DNA of 64,000 nt from Ascaphus truei (GCA_036426205.1 CM071574.1:15587725-15651724); one strand, 5' to 3'. Positions 1 to 9,703 are shown, counted from the stretch's first letter. The notes: generated by a model from the sequence alone, not told the origin. Made by a program: numbers and translations.

Positions 1-744
1 TAAATAAATGAATGCACTTATAATATCTGTTTGGTTATTTTCTTCTCTTATGTACTCATGTGTTCTGAACTGTACACTGTTTCATTGATATTGATATAAC
101 TATAGCGTCCTTCAGAAATGTACCAAACAACTATCTAATGACTTTCTCTATATTTGGTAGAGTTTAGTCTTTTTAGGTACTTAACTATAATTGTTCCTTC
201 ACTTAAAGGCAGGAGCTATGTATATTGAGTACTTTTTGAGCAATTTTGGTCCATTGTGCTTGCTCCCCGATGGAGTCTAGTGACTCACGTTACCGTGCCT
301 TTAATTGAAGGCTTTTTTTCAAGCTTGACGCACAGCACATGCGCGTGAAGAGGCTCTCTGCATACGGGAGTTTCTCTATGCATATCATGTTTCTATCTGC
401 ATACACATGCGCACTTTGTAGCAATTTTGGTTTTGCCTCTCTGGCGGAGTAGTAGCAGGAGGTGAGTGATGTACTTATGTATCGGGTGCTTCCCGATGAC
501 GTCACCCGCATGCGCACTTTGCCGTGTGAGGAGATTCAGTTGCCAATTCAACCTAAATGTAGGGAAGGTATCACACAGTTCTGCTTTGCTGGGCTCCTGC
601 TAATGACGTCTTTGGAGACATGCGCAGTGGGTAGGTTTACAATGCACACTCCTGCAAGCTATTTAGATAAATTGTACTATGTAAATTTTCACCAGGTGAT
701 GATGTTTTAGGGCATAATTATAATCCTTTTTAAGTCTGCACATT
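1..744. other. Unassigned sequence, no gene recognised
   Basis: AT-rich start, then a stretch from about 320 to 640 with several ATGCGC/GCATGC motifs and a perfect CRE palindrome TGACGTCA at 497-504. This composition resembles a repeat-borne promoter such as an LTR, but no TG..CA ends or target duplication were found. The short open frames here have no recognisable domain. Confidence 0.4.
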
Positions 745-818
745 ATCCTGCCTACCCCACCACTCCCAGTTGAAGGCATCTGGCTGAAACGCGTAGGAGT
801 GGGTGCTGTAGGCAGGAT
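745..818 (+). ncRNA. Degenerate hammerhead-ribozyme-like motif
   Basis: The fold is that of a type I hammerhead. The outer stem I is 10 bp and perfect (745-754 with 809-818), and the inner stem I is 7 bp (760-766 with 796-802). GAAAC lies at 786-790, and the palindrome ACGCGT (789-794) makes a loopless stem III followed by A795 as the cleavage-site base. The first core box is CAGTTGA (767-773) instead of CTGANGA, with two changes, and stem II is weak. It is probably an inactive relic of a mobile ribozyme element. Confidence 0.5.
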
Positions 819-1135
819 CCCCTGGTCTGTCCCCCCTTAAGGACACGTAATTATATTTTGAGCAGTTGCTCCATGATTTTTCATTGACACAGTGTTTTTC
901 ATGCTTAGGTGGAATGTATTTCATGCCAGATAGTTTCTGGAGTCTGCTTAACCCAATCCTTCACCCACAGCTTTGATTGTTGCACAGCTGTGTTCAGCCT
1001 TCTAGGGATTATTACATATACTATTCCCATTGATTGTGTAGTGGGTGACTTGATATGTTGGCTATAGCTATTTCCTCCATACTGCAGCTATAAGTTAAAT
1101 CTGTAGTACAATCTCCCCCTTTGATTGAGACCCTA
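819..1135. other. Intergenic sequence, nothing recognised
   Basis: No coding frame with a recognisable domain, RNA gene or clear repeat boundary is visible here. Confidence 0.4.
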
Positions 1136-1246
1136 TACACTGGCGACACACTTTATTTGAGCTCGGCTAGTCCCGCGAATTCGGGTATACTCGGGTGTAT
1201 TGAGGTTTGTGACTGTTTTCTGCCCGAGTGCATTGCGTTATTTTCC

Positions 1247-1283
1247 NNNNNNNNNNNNNNNNNNNNNNNNNNNNNNNNNNNNN
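1247..1283. other. Assembly gap (37 N)
   Basis: A run of 37 N. The homologous stretch of the copy at 27691-28120 has only a few bases at this point, so the true gap content may be much smaller than 37 bases. Confidence 0.98.
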
Positions 1284-1610
1284 GTTCCCGGAAGGGATTG
1301 AAGCATTTTATTCCGGCTAGCTAAATACTGCAATGCCGTGTAAAAACACATGAGGGCGCTTGCGAGCTGTCTCTTGAAGCCGTCCCTATAGTGAATTGTA
1401 ATGCAGTATATATACTGTAGATATATATATTACTGTATAACAACAGCCCCTATAAACCCTAACATACAGTACTGTACACATACAGTACTGTATATGCAAC
1501 ATACTGGGGGTGAGATGTGTTTGCAGCAGAGAGAGATCCGCTGCTCTCTCTGCGCAAACAGCGACACATTAAAAATTATTTAAATACATTTTTATTATAG
1601 TGTAGATGTG

Positions 1611-1855
1611 CAGGGGGTTCGGGAGTGAAACCCGCGTTGGTTTCAGGTCGGGGGACCCCCTGCCCCCCAAGAGATGCAGGCCCTTTAAGGGGGTGACGTA
1701 TCCCTCTGCTCTGCCTGGTTTACAGGCGCGATCACGTGGTGGGCCCTTTAAACCAAGCAGAGGGATACCGGCACCCCTAAAGGGGGCTGTATCTCGGGGA
1801 GCAGGGGGTTCCCAGAACGAAACCACGCGGTTCAGTCCGTAGACCCCCTGCCACA
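1611..1855. repeat. Paired hairpin module, copy 1
   Basis: Two ~55 nt hairpins of the form GCAGGGGGT..GAA..TTCAG..GGACCCCCTGC (about 1611-1672 and 1800-1855) flank an inverted pair CCCTTTAAGGGGG..CCCCTAAAGGGGG around a central GATCACGTG. The whole block folds on itself. The same module recurs at 2441, 19532, 20119 and 53993, with a half copy at 15988. Confidence 0.7.
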
Positions 1856-2012
1856 TCTACACATCAATAAAAATGTTATTTCAAATGTATTTATTGTCAT
1901 TTATTTATTTAGATTTATTTATTTATTTTTTGGCGGCTGATGTGGTGTGTATTTTTTTTATTGTGGGTAGCGGGGGTGGGGAAGGGGTTTAGCCCCAACG
2001 GTGCTTGTTTAG

Positions 2013-2125
2013 GCTTGCGGGGGGGGGTAGCGGGAGGGGCTTAACCCCTTCATGACCGTAGCCGGTATGTATAACTGCTATGGTCGTGAAGGGGTTAAGT
2101 GCACCCGCAACCCCCCCGCAAGTCC
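2013..2125. repeat. Hairpin with C/G-rich arms and AACCCCTTCATGACC core
   Basis: CTTGCGGGGGGG..TTAACCCCTTCATGACC is mirrored by GGTCGTGAAGGGGTTAA..CCCCCCGCAAG around a short loop at about 2060-2075. It belongs to a family of small hairpins of the type CCTTAGCGG..CCGCTAAGG seen again near 2199-2245, 16083, 16389, 20357, 20697 and 22133. Confidence 0.7.
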
Positions 2126-2440
2126 AAAACTCCAACCAAGGCCAAATACCCCCCTCACCCATCCCCACTACACACACAAAGACGGGCACGGTGGGTTAAC
2201 CCCTTCATTGCCTTAGCGGCTATCGCTATGGGAATGAAGCAGCATTCTGTATTTTAATAATATTGAGCAGGAGCAGGGGGGGGTCCTGAGCATTAATTTC
2301 TGGCTCCGGGAAACCCCCTGCTCACTGTCAATATTATTAAATAACAGAAATTACTGCTTCTTTACCATAGCGCATGCCGCTAAGGTAAAGAACGAGTGTT
2401 ATTTATACTGTACGTATGTGTTTTTATTGATACTGTACAT

Positions 2441-2690
2441 GTGCAGAGGGTCTCCAGAGCAGAACGCACTGGTTTCAGGTCTGGGGACCCCTGCTCCCCG
2501 AGATACAGGCCCCTTTAGGGGGGGCGTATTCCTTGCTCTGCTGGTTTACAGGCGCGATCACGTGGTCGGGCCCTTTAAACCAAGCAAGGGGATACCGGCA
2601 CCCCCTAAAGGGGGCTGTATCTGGGGAGCAGGGGGTTTCCAGATGTGAAAACCAACGCGGTTCAGCTCCAGAGACCCCCTGACAATCTAA
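2441..2690. repeat. Paired hairpin module, copy 2
   Basis: Same design as the module at 1611-1855, here as the inverted partner in the right arm of the big palindrome. It includes the central GCGATCACGTGG and the CCCTTTAAACC/CCCCTAAAGGGGG arms. Confidence 0.7.
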
Positions 2691-2896
2691 CACTATCAAT
2701 AAAAAGTATTTCAAATAATTTTTAATGTGCGGAGTTTGCGCAGAGAGAGAGCAGCGGATCTCTCTCTGCCTGCAAAACACATCTCGCCCCCGCCGCCATC
2801 AGTGTGTATCATTTATGTATGTGCATATACAGTACGTATGTGTACAGTTACTGTATGTTGGACTTATAGGGGTTGTTGTTATAAAGTAATATAGAT

Positions 2897-2945
2897 ATAT
2901 TATATATATAATATATATATATATATATATCTATATATATACTGT
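2897..2945. repeat. (TA)n microsatellite
   Basis: Nearly pure TA dinucleotide tract at the right flank of the large palindrome. Confidence 0.9.
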
Positions 2946-3401
2946 GTATATACAGTACTGTATATTATAATACGCATTTACAATTCATGAAATTTATGCC
3001 ATGTGGTGGGACACGCGAAGACTTGCAGCTATTAAATCCTGATCATTATCAGGCATGAACCCAGGCTGGGAAGGCAAACGCAACCGCGCTTGTCGAGGTG
3101 AGGAGTGGCGCATTCCAGGTATCTGGCAGGTTACAAACGGGGCATTTGCTCGAATAAAGGGGGTCGCAGCAGTAGGTAGGTTTGTGATTTGTCCTTTGAG
3201 ATATTGTGTTCCTACAGATTTGCATGTCAGTAGCGATTGCCATGTTTTACATACAGGGATCTATGCCTGTTTTTAAATATTCTTTGCTTTCTTTTATATT
3301 TTGTTCTGTGACAGTAAAAAATAAATTGTGTATTTTTGTAAATTCAATGGTATACTAGAGTGCTATATTCTTGGGCTCCTTTTCTTCTTTTGTTTACATA
3401 T

Positions 3402-3434
3402 ATATTATATATATATATATAATATATATATATA

Positions 3435-3465
<31 letters not shown>

Positions 3466-3487
3466 TACATATAATATATAATATAAA
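3402..3487. repeat. (TA)n microsatellite
   Basis: Interrupted TA tract on the left side of the hammerhead foldback. Open frames reading IYIYIY here are artefacts. Confidence 0.9.
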
Positions 3488-3562
3488 CCATAAACTGAGT
3501 TAAGTTGTGTGTGAGTAAAAAAGTGACAAAAACCCTCCACAGGAAGCAATATGAAATATAAA

Positions 3563-4007
3563 TATATGCTATCTGCATGTCTTAGGCAGGTCTGCAACCC
3601 CACCTTTCCCCATATCACCCAGCATACAGCACTTCCACTGCAGCAAGGGATTCTGGGAAATGACATACAAATGAGCACACAGTGTCACTTTTTTGCCTCA
3701 ATAACCATTCCCAGTAAAATCAACCCCACACTGATGAGACCCATCAAGGTCGAAACAGCTGTCTGTGGGTGGTTTTTCTGGGTAGCACCTAACCCTGGCT
3801 GTGCTCAATGCTAGGCGTGACCATGAGCAAGCTTAAGCCTATAGGGAACCATGTTTAAAAATGGTTATTGAGGCACAAAAAGTGACACGTGTGCTTATTG
3901 CATGTAATTTCCCAGAATCCCTTGTGCAGTGGAAGTGCTGTATGCTGGTGTGATAATGGGGAAAAGGGGGGGTTGCAGACCGCTCTAAGAATGCAGATGA
4001 GCATATA
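3563..4007. mobile_element. Foldback element carrying a hammerhead ribozyme (copy A)
   Basis: The arms 3563-3709 and 3860-4007 are inverted copies of each other; for example CAGCATACAGCACTTCCACT on the left matches AGTGGAAGTGCTGTATGCTG on the right. Between them sits the ribozyme 3710-3782. TA microsatellites flank both sides. The arrangement recurs in copy B at 8385-8826. Hammerheads in the terminal repeats of Penelope-like elements are known in animals. Whether this foldback derives from such an element is inference. Confidence 0.65.
3710..3782 (+). ncRNA. Hammerhead ribozyme, intact-looking core
   Basis: All core elements are present. CTGATGA is at 3731-3737. Stem II is GACC (3738-3741) with GGTC (3748-3751) around loop CATCAA. 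GAAA is at 3752-3755. Stem III is the loopless palindrome ACAG/CTGT (3755-3762). C3763 is the base 5' of the predicted cleavage site. Stem I pairs CCCACA (3725-3730) with TGTGGG (3764-3769) and extends outward to CCCAG/CTGGG (3710-3714 with 3778-3782) with one mismatch and one 2 nt bulge. The very short stem III is typical of mobile-element hammerheads, which often need dimers for activity. Self-cleavage is predicted, not shown. Confidence 0.82.
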
Positions 4008-4014
4008 GTTAATT

Positions 4015-4016
<2 letters not shown>

Positions 4017-4057
<41 letters not shown>

Positions 4058-4087
4058 ATTAGTATATATATATATATATATATATAT
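4017..4087. repeat. (TA)n microsatellite
   Basis: TA tract on the right of the foldback, followed by TGTGTGATTTCC, the same junction as in copy B near 8910. Confidence 0.9.
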
Positions 4088-4756
4088 GTGTGATTTCCTT
4101 CTTCTGCATTGCAAGATTTGGCCATAAAACAACTCTGAAGGATATAAAAGGGCAACAAAGAAAATAAGTCTGATTAAAGCAATGGGATTTTTCATTTGAT
4201 AATTCTGGTGCCTTTTTTGCATTGGTTTTGCCCCAGTTGTGCAGCTTTAGACTTTAATAAAACACCCCTAAAGTGCATGATAGACACATACAGCTTGGAA
4301 TGTGGCCATCTTTTCATGCGGGTGCTTCCACACCTTTTCCACATGTGTTACTGTATGTGTGGAAGAGATCCTTGGTGGTTTTTGTTGCACTCCAGTGCTG
4401 TGATTAGCACCAGCCAAAGCAGCACACTGCTACTGCCATCTGTCAATAAGCACCACCAAAACAAACACCATTGCAGATAGTCTGGGCTATTTTTGCCAAT
4501 TCACACTCCTACTTTAACATCTCTTTCACCTGCCATGTTAATTATCACTATTAGCGTGATTAATTAAGCCATATTGAGATGTGTGAATGGCATTCTGGTC
4601 ATTACCAGTGGGGATTTCACTCATTGCCTTCATGTATCCAGTCAAAATGGAGCTGACTAATGCACATGATGCAAAAGCAGTGAAATATTGCTGTAAAGTT
4701 ATTGTACATGGACTGATGTATCCTTACCAGACATATTCCAAAATAAGTCTGTCAGT

Positions 4757-4790
4757 CTGAGGGAGGGCCCGTTTGTGGGTCCGAAACGTT
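4757..4790 (+). ncRNA. Hammerhead-like core, degenerate
   Basis: CTGAGGGA (4757-4764) differs from CTGANGA by one extra G. A 6 bp stem II follows (GGGCCC 4765-4770 with GGGTCC 4777-4782), then GAAAC at 4783-4787 and a short ACGT palindrome. No convincing stem I could be drawn. It is probably a relic of the same kind of ribozyme. Copy B has the same motif at 9584-9617. Confidence 0.4.
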
Positions 4791-4879
4791 GGTGATTTTT
4801 GTCATTTTTTCTACAATATATGTTTATTTTTCACAAACCTAGTGGCTGTCTGCTGATTCCCGTTGCGAACGGTATCGTA

Positions 4880-4943
4880 GTATAATAATATATATATAAT
4901 ATATATTAATATATATATAAGTTAATATATATACACAGATATA
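4880..4943. repeat. (TA)n microsatellite
   Basis: TA-rich tract ending directly at the TGTAGCCC start of the LTR-like block. Confidence 0.85.
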
Positions 4944-6675
4944 TGTAGCCCTTTTCTGAACCCTCCCAAAGGAACTACTGGTCACTATACAACAGCCTGC
5001 GGCTCCAGGAGATCTGAGCCTCCGCTAGCTGGGGGAGGCCGGATCACGGGGTCATACACTCATACACTTATTAGCGCAGCGCCTTCCACTACCAGGATCC
5101 CCGTGATGTGAGATCCCCTGGGCAAGAAACATATAACACCATATGTTTGTAACTGGTTTACTAATAATAAATGCACGGTAGCAATAACACAACTGACACT
5201 TATACTCAACGGTATAACCTTAAAGTTAACCTAGTGGCTCGGCCACTCTCATCAGGGGCAACGTCTCCGTCCCCTCACCGCGTGCCCCACACACCGTGTC
5301 CATGTGTAGTACTATGGTTAGGCTCAGTTCTTTAACCACGCAACAGTGTTCCTAAAGGGTTTAGGCTAGGTGGGATCAGGCCTGTGACTGGTGGTTTGTG
5401 TGCACTTATGTTATAGTACCTTCCGGTCACGGCGGTCGAGTGACCGTGACATCATGCCCTGGTCGCCAGTGTCAAGAGAATCAGCCGGCTTCGGGCTGCC
5501 TCCTGGGTCTCAATGTCCAGCCGTCTGGTCCCAGACAGACTCGCCAGCAAAACCGCTCCGCACGCTTTGTCCCTTTGTCCCAAGCTGGTACTCAGTAAGG
5601 TGATGCTCGCTACTACTATAGGCCGCCCTGTAGCACAGCAACCTTTGGTGTCTTCAGGAACACTCCTAGGGCCTACGGGGTAGCCTGTCCTATTGCAGGT
5701 GGGGTCACTGACCCCCTGCACCCCACACTACCTCTCTCTTCACCTCCCGGATCTTCGACTAAATTCTCCCTAACCTATGCAGCAAACGCACTGCAACTCA
5801 ACACTGAACCTGCAGCAACCACTGTACTCACACGGAGAACCTGCAGCGACCACTGCACTCACTCAGTAGCACGTTCAATTTTTCGTACTGCAGCAACCAG
5901 CATGCACTCACACGGAAACGTGCAGCAAACGACATGCACCACTCTGTAACCTTGCAGCGAACACGCTGCACACGAACCTGCAGCAACCCATGCACTCACT
6001 CGGTACCTGCCAAGCAACACTGCACTGCACACCACATGTGACTACTTGTCAGCGCTCACAGCAATACAGCCGTGACACTGACAAGACGCACACTCACACC
6101 TAAGGCGGGTCCGCAAACCTAAGGGTCGTACCCTCAGTACCTACCCCCTTACCTGGTGGGGATTGGGGCCCTGCCTGGGATTGGGGAAACTACCTACTGG
6201 TGTAGGAGCCACTGTGCTCCCTACCGCTTACTTCCCCTTTACCTGCTCCAGCTACCCAACTCCCAAACGTGTCCCCGCAAAATTGTAGCCTCATCCTACA
6301 GGAGAAGCTGGCACAAAAGGCCCTATTGCTGTGCTGGCTGCACGTGATGTGGGGGAAAGGGGCCATTCACCCAGAGGGCTCGTGGGACATTGTAGTCCAC
6401 TCAGGACCTCTTAGCATTGGGACCGCGTGCGCTACCCTTACTGCGCCTGGCAGGCGACACAATGCGCAGCTCGCTCAACCTGTTATGGCGGCCCCGCTAG
6501 CCGGGGTCGCGCAGAGACTCCAGGGCTCGGAAGCGCTCCCGTGCTCCGGCCCCCACGCTGTGGCGTTTGCCGGCGGTTCCGGTGCTGCGCCCCGGGGGCT
6601 GCATTGCCAGGCGCTACGGACCGGGGTATCGCTGTTGAGCAGTTAATATGTTAGAGGCCATGACCGGGGGTAGAC
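4944..6675 (+). mobile_element. LTR-like block (solo LTR, copy A)
   Basis: Starts TGTAGCCC. Its counterpart in copy B ends GGGGCTACA, giving TG..CA ends; the 3' end of this copy is eroded, and 6675 is placed by alignment. It shares a distinctive 5' stretch (GATCTGAGCCTCCGCTAG) and overall layout with the solo LTR at 35091-36371. It contains a CTGCAGCAAC minisatellite and a CpG-rich 3' part around 6420-6620. There is no internal coding region, and the open frames inside have no domain. Confidence 0.6.
5770..6035. repeat. About 32 bp minisatellite (CCTGCAGCAACCCACTGCAC type)
   Basis: Several imperfect tandem copies of a unit built on CTGCAGCAAC and CACTCACACGG. They are more eroded than the same array in copy B. 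Confidence 0.8.
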
Positions 6676-6949
6676 AGTATTTGATAGCCTTATTAACAAG
6701 AAGAAAAAGCGCCCAAAACCTAGTGCATTACTGTAAAAACCAAATACATATTTCATCCAACAGTCACAAATGGGACAAATAACAATACAAAGTAAAAAAT
6801 AAAGGCGTATTGACGAGGATTAACTCATGTCCGATCAGTGTATGGCACTCTACTTTCGCCATCAACCTGCTACCCAAAACGACATGTGTCGTGACTGCCC
6901 CGAGCGCCGTCCCGCAGGAACTTGTTTGTCTCACCATTCAGATTCTTCC

Positions 6950-7230
6950 TCCGGAACTTATAATTAACTTTTTATAATCCATTTACAAAGTTTAATTGTG
7001 TGGCATATGTTTTGTGTTGCAATCTTTTTTGGGTCCATTTCATATGTCATTATGTCATCCCACAAACATCAATTTTTTGTTTTGGGATTCATTTATCATA
7101 GTAAAAAACTAACTTATGTTGTGGATACATGAAAAATATATTAAATGGACCCAAATAAAATGATGTGCCAACAAAAAAAATTGCAACACAATTAAATGTT
7201 TAAAGGATTATAAAAAAGTGAATTATTAAG
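6950..7230. repeat. Inverted repeat with AT-rich arms
   Basis: CTTATAATTAACTTTTTATAA (truncated: see 6955-7060) is mirrored by 7140-7230. The shared pieces include GGGTCCATTT/AAATGGACCC and TTGCAACACAAT. Further out, AGGAACTTGT..CAGATTCTTCCTCCGG (6918-6955) is mirrored at 7630-7675. The arms therefore span the junction between the two large duplicates. Confidence 0.6.
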
Positions 7231-7463
7231 TTTTCCCACCCACCCAATAAAAGTCCAAATCGATGAAGCAAGATGAGAACACAGACAGCTTGCTGAATTG
7301 CGTACACGACCCACCATATGGATCTTGTCAAAAAAAGAGAAAAAAGCGCCCAAACCTATGCATTACGTGTTAAACCAATACAATTTTCATCCAAAAGCTC
7401 GACCAAAGGGAACTCACAAACAAGTAAAAAATAAAGCGTATTATGAGCTTACTCATGATAATT

Positions 7464-7504
7464 CCCCTGATGAAAACGTATAGCTGAAGAAGACACGCGT
7501 AGGG
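7464..7504 (+). ncRNA. Hammerhead-like core, degenerate
   Basis: CCC (7464-7466), CTGATGA (7467-7473), GACAC (7492-7496, where GAAAC is expected), palindrome ACGCGT (7495-7500) as loopless stem III, A7501, then GGG (7502-7504) able to pair with CCC. Stem II is not well formed. It matches the hammerhead layout with a damaged second core box. Confidence 0.45.
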
Positions 7505-7701
7505 TCGCACAAACGCATGTGATCGTGATTTTATTGACGTTGATGCGATATTCCGACCATTGCATCAAGTTACCGCTGTACATCTCATCCCACCCCCTGC
7601 CTGGGAACCAAAGACGATTGGTGGTCGTTTCGGAGGAAGAATCTGATGGTGACTGAAATACAAGTTCCTGCTGGACGGGGTCTGTGGCAGTCCACAAAGT
7701 G

Positions 7702-7943
7702 TATATATATATACTGTGTATATACAGTACTGTATATATATATACTGCATTACAATTCATGAATTTATGCCATCTGGTGGACACGCGAAGCATTGCAGCC
7801 TATTAAATCCTGATCATTATCAGGCATGAACCCAGGCTGGGAAGGCAAACGCAACGCGGCTTGTCAGAGGTGAGGAGTGGCGCATTCCAGGTATCTGCCA
7901 GGTACAAACTGGGCATTTGCTCGAATAAAGTGTGTCGCAGCAG
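7702..7943. mobile_element. Truncated half copy of the GACACACTTTATTCGAGC TIR element
   Basis: It begins in a TA tract (7702-7747), runs through TGCATTACAATTCATGAA and the GAACCCAGGCTGGGAAGG segment, and ends CGAATAAAGTGTGTCGCAG just before TA at 7944. The left half is missing, so only one terminal repeat is present. Confidence 0.7.
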
Positions 7944-8179
7944 TAGGTTTGTGATTTTCTCATTTGAGATATTGTGTCCTAACAGATTTGCATGTCAGTG
8001 AGCGATTGCCATGTTTTACATACAGGGGATCTATGCCTGTTTTTAAATATTCTTTGCTTTCTTTTATATTTTTGTTCTGTGACAGTAAATAAATAAATTT
8101 GTGGTTTTTTTTAAAATTCATATGGAATTATAAACTGAGTGCTATATCTAATGGCGGCATCCTTCTCTCTGTCTTTTTT

Positions 8180-8290
8180 GTTTACCAGATATAATATATT
8201 ATAATATATATATAAGAATCATATATTCTATCATATACAAATCTATATATATATCTATAAAATAATATAATTCATAATCTATTACATACT
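8180..8290. repeat. Decayed TA-rich microsatellite
   Basis: Interrupted TA tract in the position of 3402-3487 of copy A. Confidence 0.75.
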
Positions 8291-8384
8291 CTACTCATCA
8301 CACTCATCCTCACTGTGTTTACGACATTCTGAGATGAGTAAAAAAAGTGACAAAAACCCTCCACAGGAAGAATGCCAAATATCA

Positions 8385-8826
8385 CTATATGCCCATCTGC
8401 CTGTCTAGGCGGTCTGCAACCCCACCTTCCCCATTATCACCCAGCATACAGCACTTCCACTGCAGCAAGGGTTCTGGGGAAATGACATGCCAAATGAGCA
8501 CAACAGTGTCACTTTTTGCCTCAAAACCAATTTCCCAGTAAAATCACACCCCAACTGATGAGACCACCAAGGTCGAAACAGCTGTCTGTGGGTGGTTTTC
8601 TGGGTATGCACCTTAACCCTAGTCTGTGCTCAAGGCTGTGGACCATGCAGCAAGCTTAAGGCCTATAGGGAACCATGTTAAAAATGGTTATTGAGGCAAA
8701 AAGTGACACTGTGTGCTCATTGCATGTAATTTCCCAGAATCCCTTGCTGCAGTGGAAGTGCTGTATGCTGGGTGGATAATGGGGAAGGGGGGGTTGCAAC
8801 CTGCCTAAGACATGCAGAGGAGCATA
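8385..8826. mobile_element. Foldback element carrying a hammerhead ribozyme (copy B)
   Basis: Inverted arms 8385-8533 and 8680-8826 surround the ribozyme 8534-8604, as in copy A. TA tracts lie outside both arms. Confidence 0.6.
8534..8604 (+). ncRNA. Hammerhead ribozyme with damaged stem I
   Basis: CTGATGA 8555-8561, stem II GACC/GGTC (8562-8565 with 8571-8574), GAAA 8575-8578, stem III ACAG/CTGT (8578-8585), C8586. One base of CCCACA is lost (now CCCCAA at 8549-8554), so the proximal stem I no longer pairs cleanly with TGTGGG (8587-8592). The outer CCCAG/CTGGG pairing survives. Core intact, activity doubtful. Confidence 0.72.
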
Positions 8827-8837
8827 TAGTATATTAT

Positions 8838-8910
8838 ACATATATATATATATATATAATATATATATTATATATAATATAATAGATATAAGTATCCTAT
8901 ATTTATTATA
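8838..8910. repeat. (TA)n microsatellite
   Basis: TA tract corresponding to 4017-4087 in copy A. Confidence 0.85.
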
Positions 8911-9583
8911 TGTGTGATTTCCTTCTTCTGCATTGCTAAGATTTGGCCATAAACAACTCTGAAGGATATAAAAAGGGCAACAAAGAAAATAAGTCTGATT
9001 AAAAGCAATTGGGATTTTTCATTTGATAATTCTGGTGCATTTCTTTGCATTGGTTTTGCCCCAGTTGTGCAGCCTTTAGACTTTAATAAAACCACCCCTA
9101 AAGTGCATGATAGACACATACAGCTTGGAATGTGGCCATCTTTTCATGCGGGTGCATTCCACACCTTTTCCACATTGTTACTGTATGTGTGGAAGAGATC
9201 CTTGGTGGTTTTTTGTTGCACTCCAGTGCTGTGTATTAGCACCAGCAAAGCAGCACACTGCTACTGCCATCTGTCAATAAGCACCACCAAAACAAACACC
9301 ATTGCAGATAGTCTGGCTATTTTTTGCCAATTCACACTCCTACTTCACATCTCCTTTCACCTGCATGTTAATAATCACTATTAGCGTCATTAATTAAGCC
9401 ATATTGAGATGTGTGAATGGCATCTGGTCATTACCAGTGGGGATTTCACTCATTGCTTCATGTATCCAGTCAAAATGTAGCTGACTAATGCACATGATGC
9501 AAAAGCAGTGAAATATTGCTGTAAGTTATTGTACATGGACTGATGTATCCTTACCAGACATATTCCAAAATAAGTCTGTCAGT

Positions 9584-9617
9584 CTGAGGGAGGGCCCGTT
9601 TGTGGGTCCGAAACGTT
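9584..9617 (+). ncRNA. Hammerhead-like core, degenerate (copy B)
   Basis: Same sequence features as 4757-4790: CTGAGGGA, 6 bp stem II GGGCCC/GGGTCC and GAAACGTTGG. No clear stem I. Confidence 0.4.
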
Positions 9618-9703
9618 GGTGATTTGTGTCATTTTTTCTACAATATATGTTTATTTTTCACAAACCTGAGTGCTGTCTGCTGATTCCCGTGCGAACGGTA
9701 TCG

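Larger units (their letters stand above)
1395..2960. repeat. About 1.5 kb imperfect palindrome in a TA microsatellite
   Basis: Left-arm landmarks recur inverted on the right. ACAACAGCCCCTATAA near 1440 matches TTATAGGGGTTGTTGTTATA near 2865. AGAGAGAGATCCGCTGCTCT near 1530 matches the inverted copy near 2745. The paired hairpin modules at 1611-1855 and 2441-2690 also mirror each other. The apex is the hairpin at 2013-2125. It is flanked on both sides by TATA-rich sequence, as if a foldback element had inserted into the TA core of the surrounding TIR element. Confidence 0.65.
1138..3172. mobile_element. TIR element (Tc1/mariner-like MITE) expanded by an internal palindrome
   Basis: The left end starts CACTGGCGACACACTTTAT after TA at 1136-1137. 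The right end is the inverted form, ending GTCGCAGCAG before TA at 3173-3174. The flanks closely match the compact 430 bp copy at 27691-28120, including the segment around 3000-3165 that reappears near 7750-7943. In the compact copy the centre is only (TA)n; here it holds about 1.5 kb of palindromic DNA. The TA duplication and ~25 bp ends suggest a Tc1/mariner-type non-autonomous element. No transposase is present. Superfamily placement is inference. Confidence 0.6.
2943..7040. repeat. Large tandem duplication, copy A
   Basis: This ~4.1 kb block recurs in the same order and orientation at 7708-11763. The order is: half of the TIR element, TA tract, hammerhead foldback, TA tract, a segment ending in a second hammerhead-like core, TA tract, LTR-like block with CTGCAGCAAC minisatellite, and the AAAAGCGCCCAAACC segment. 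The copies differ by many single-base substitutions and 1-2 base indels, often in homopolymers. Confidence 0.8.
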
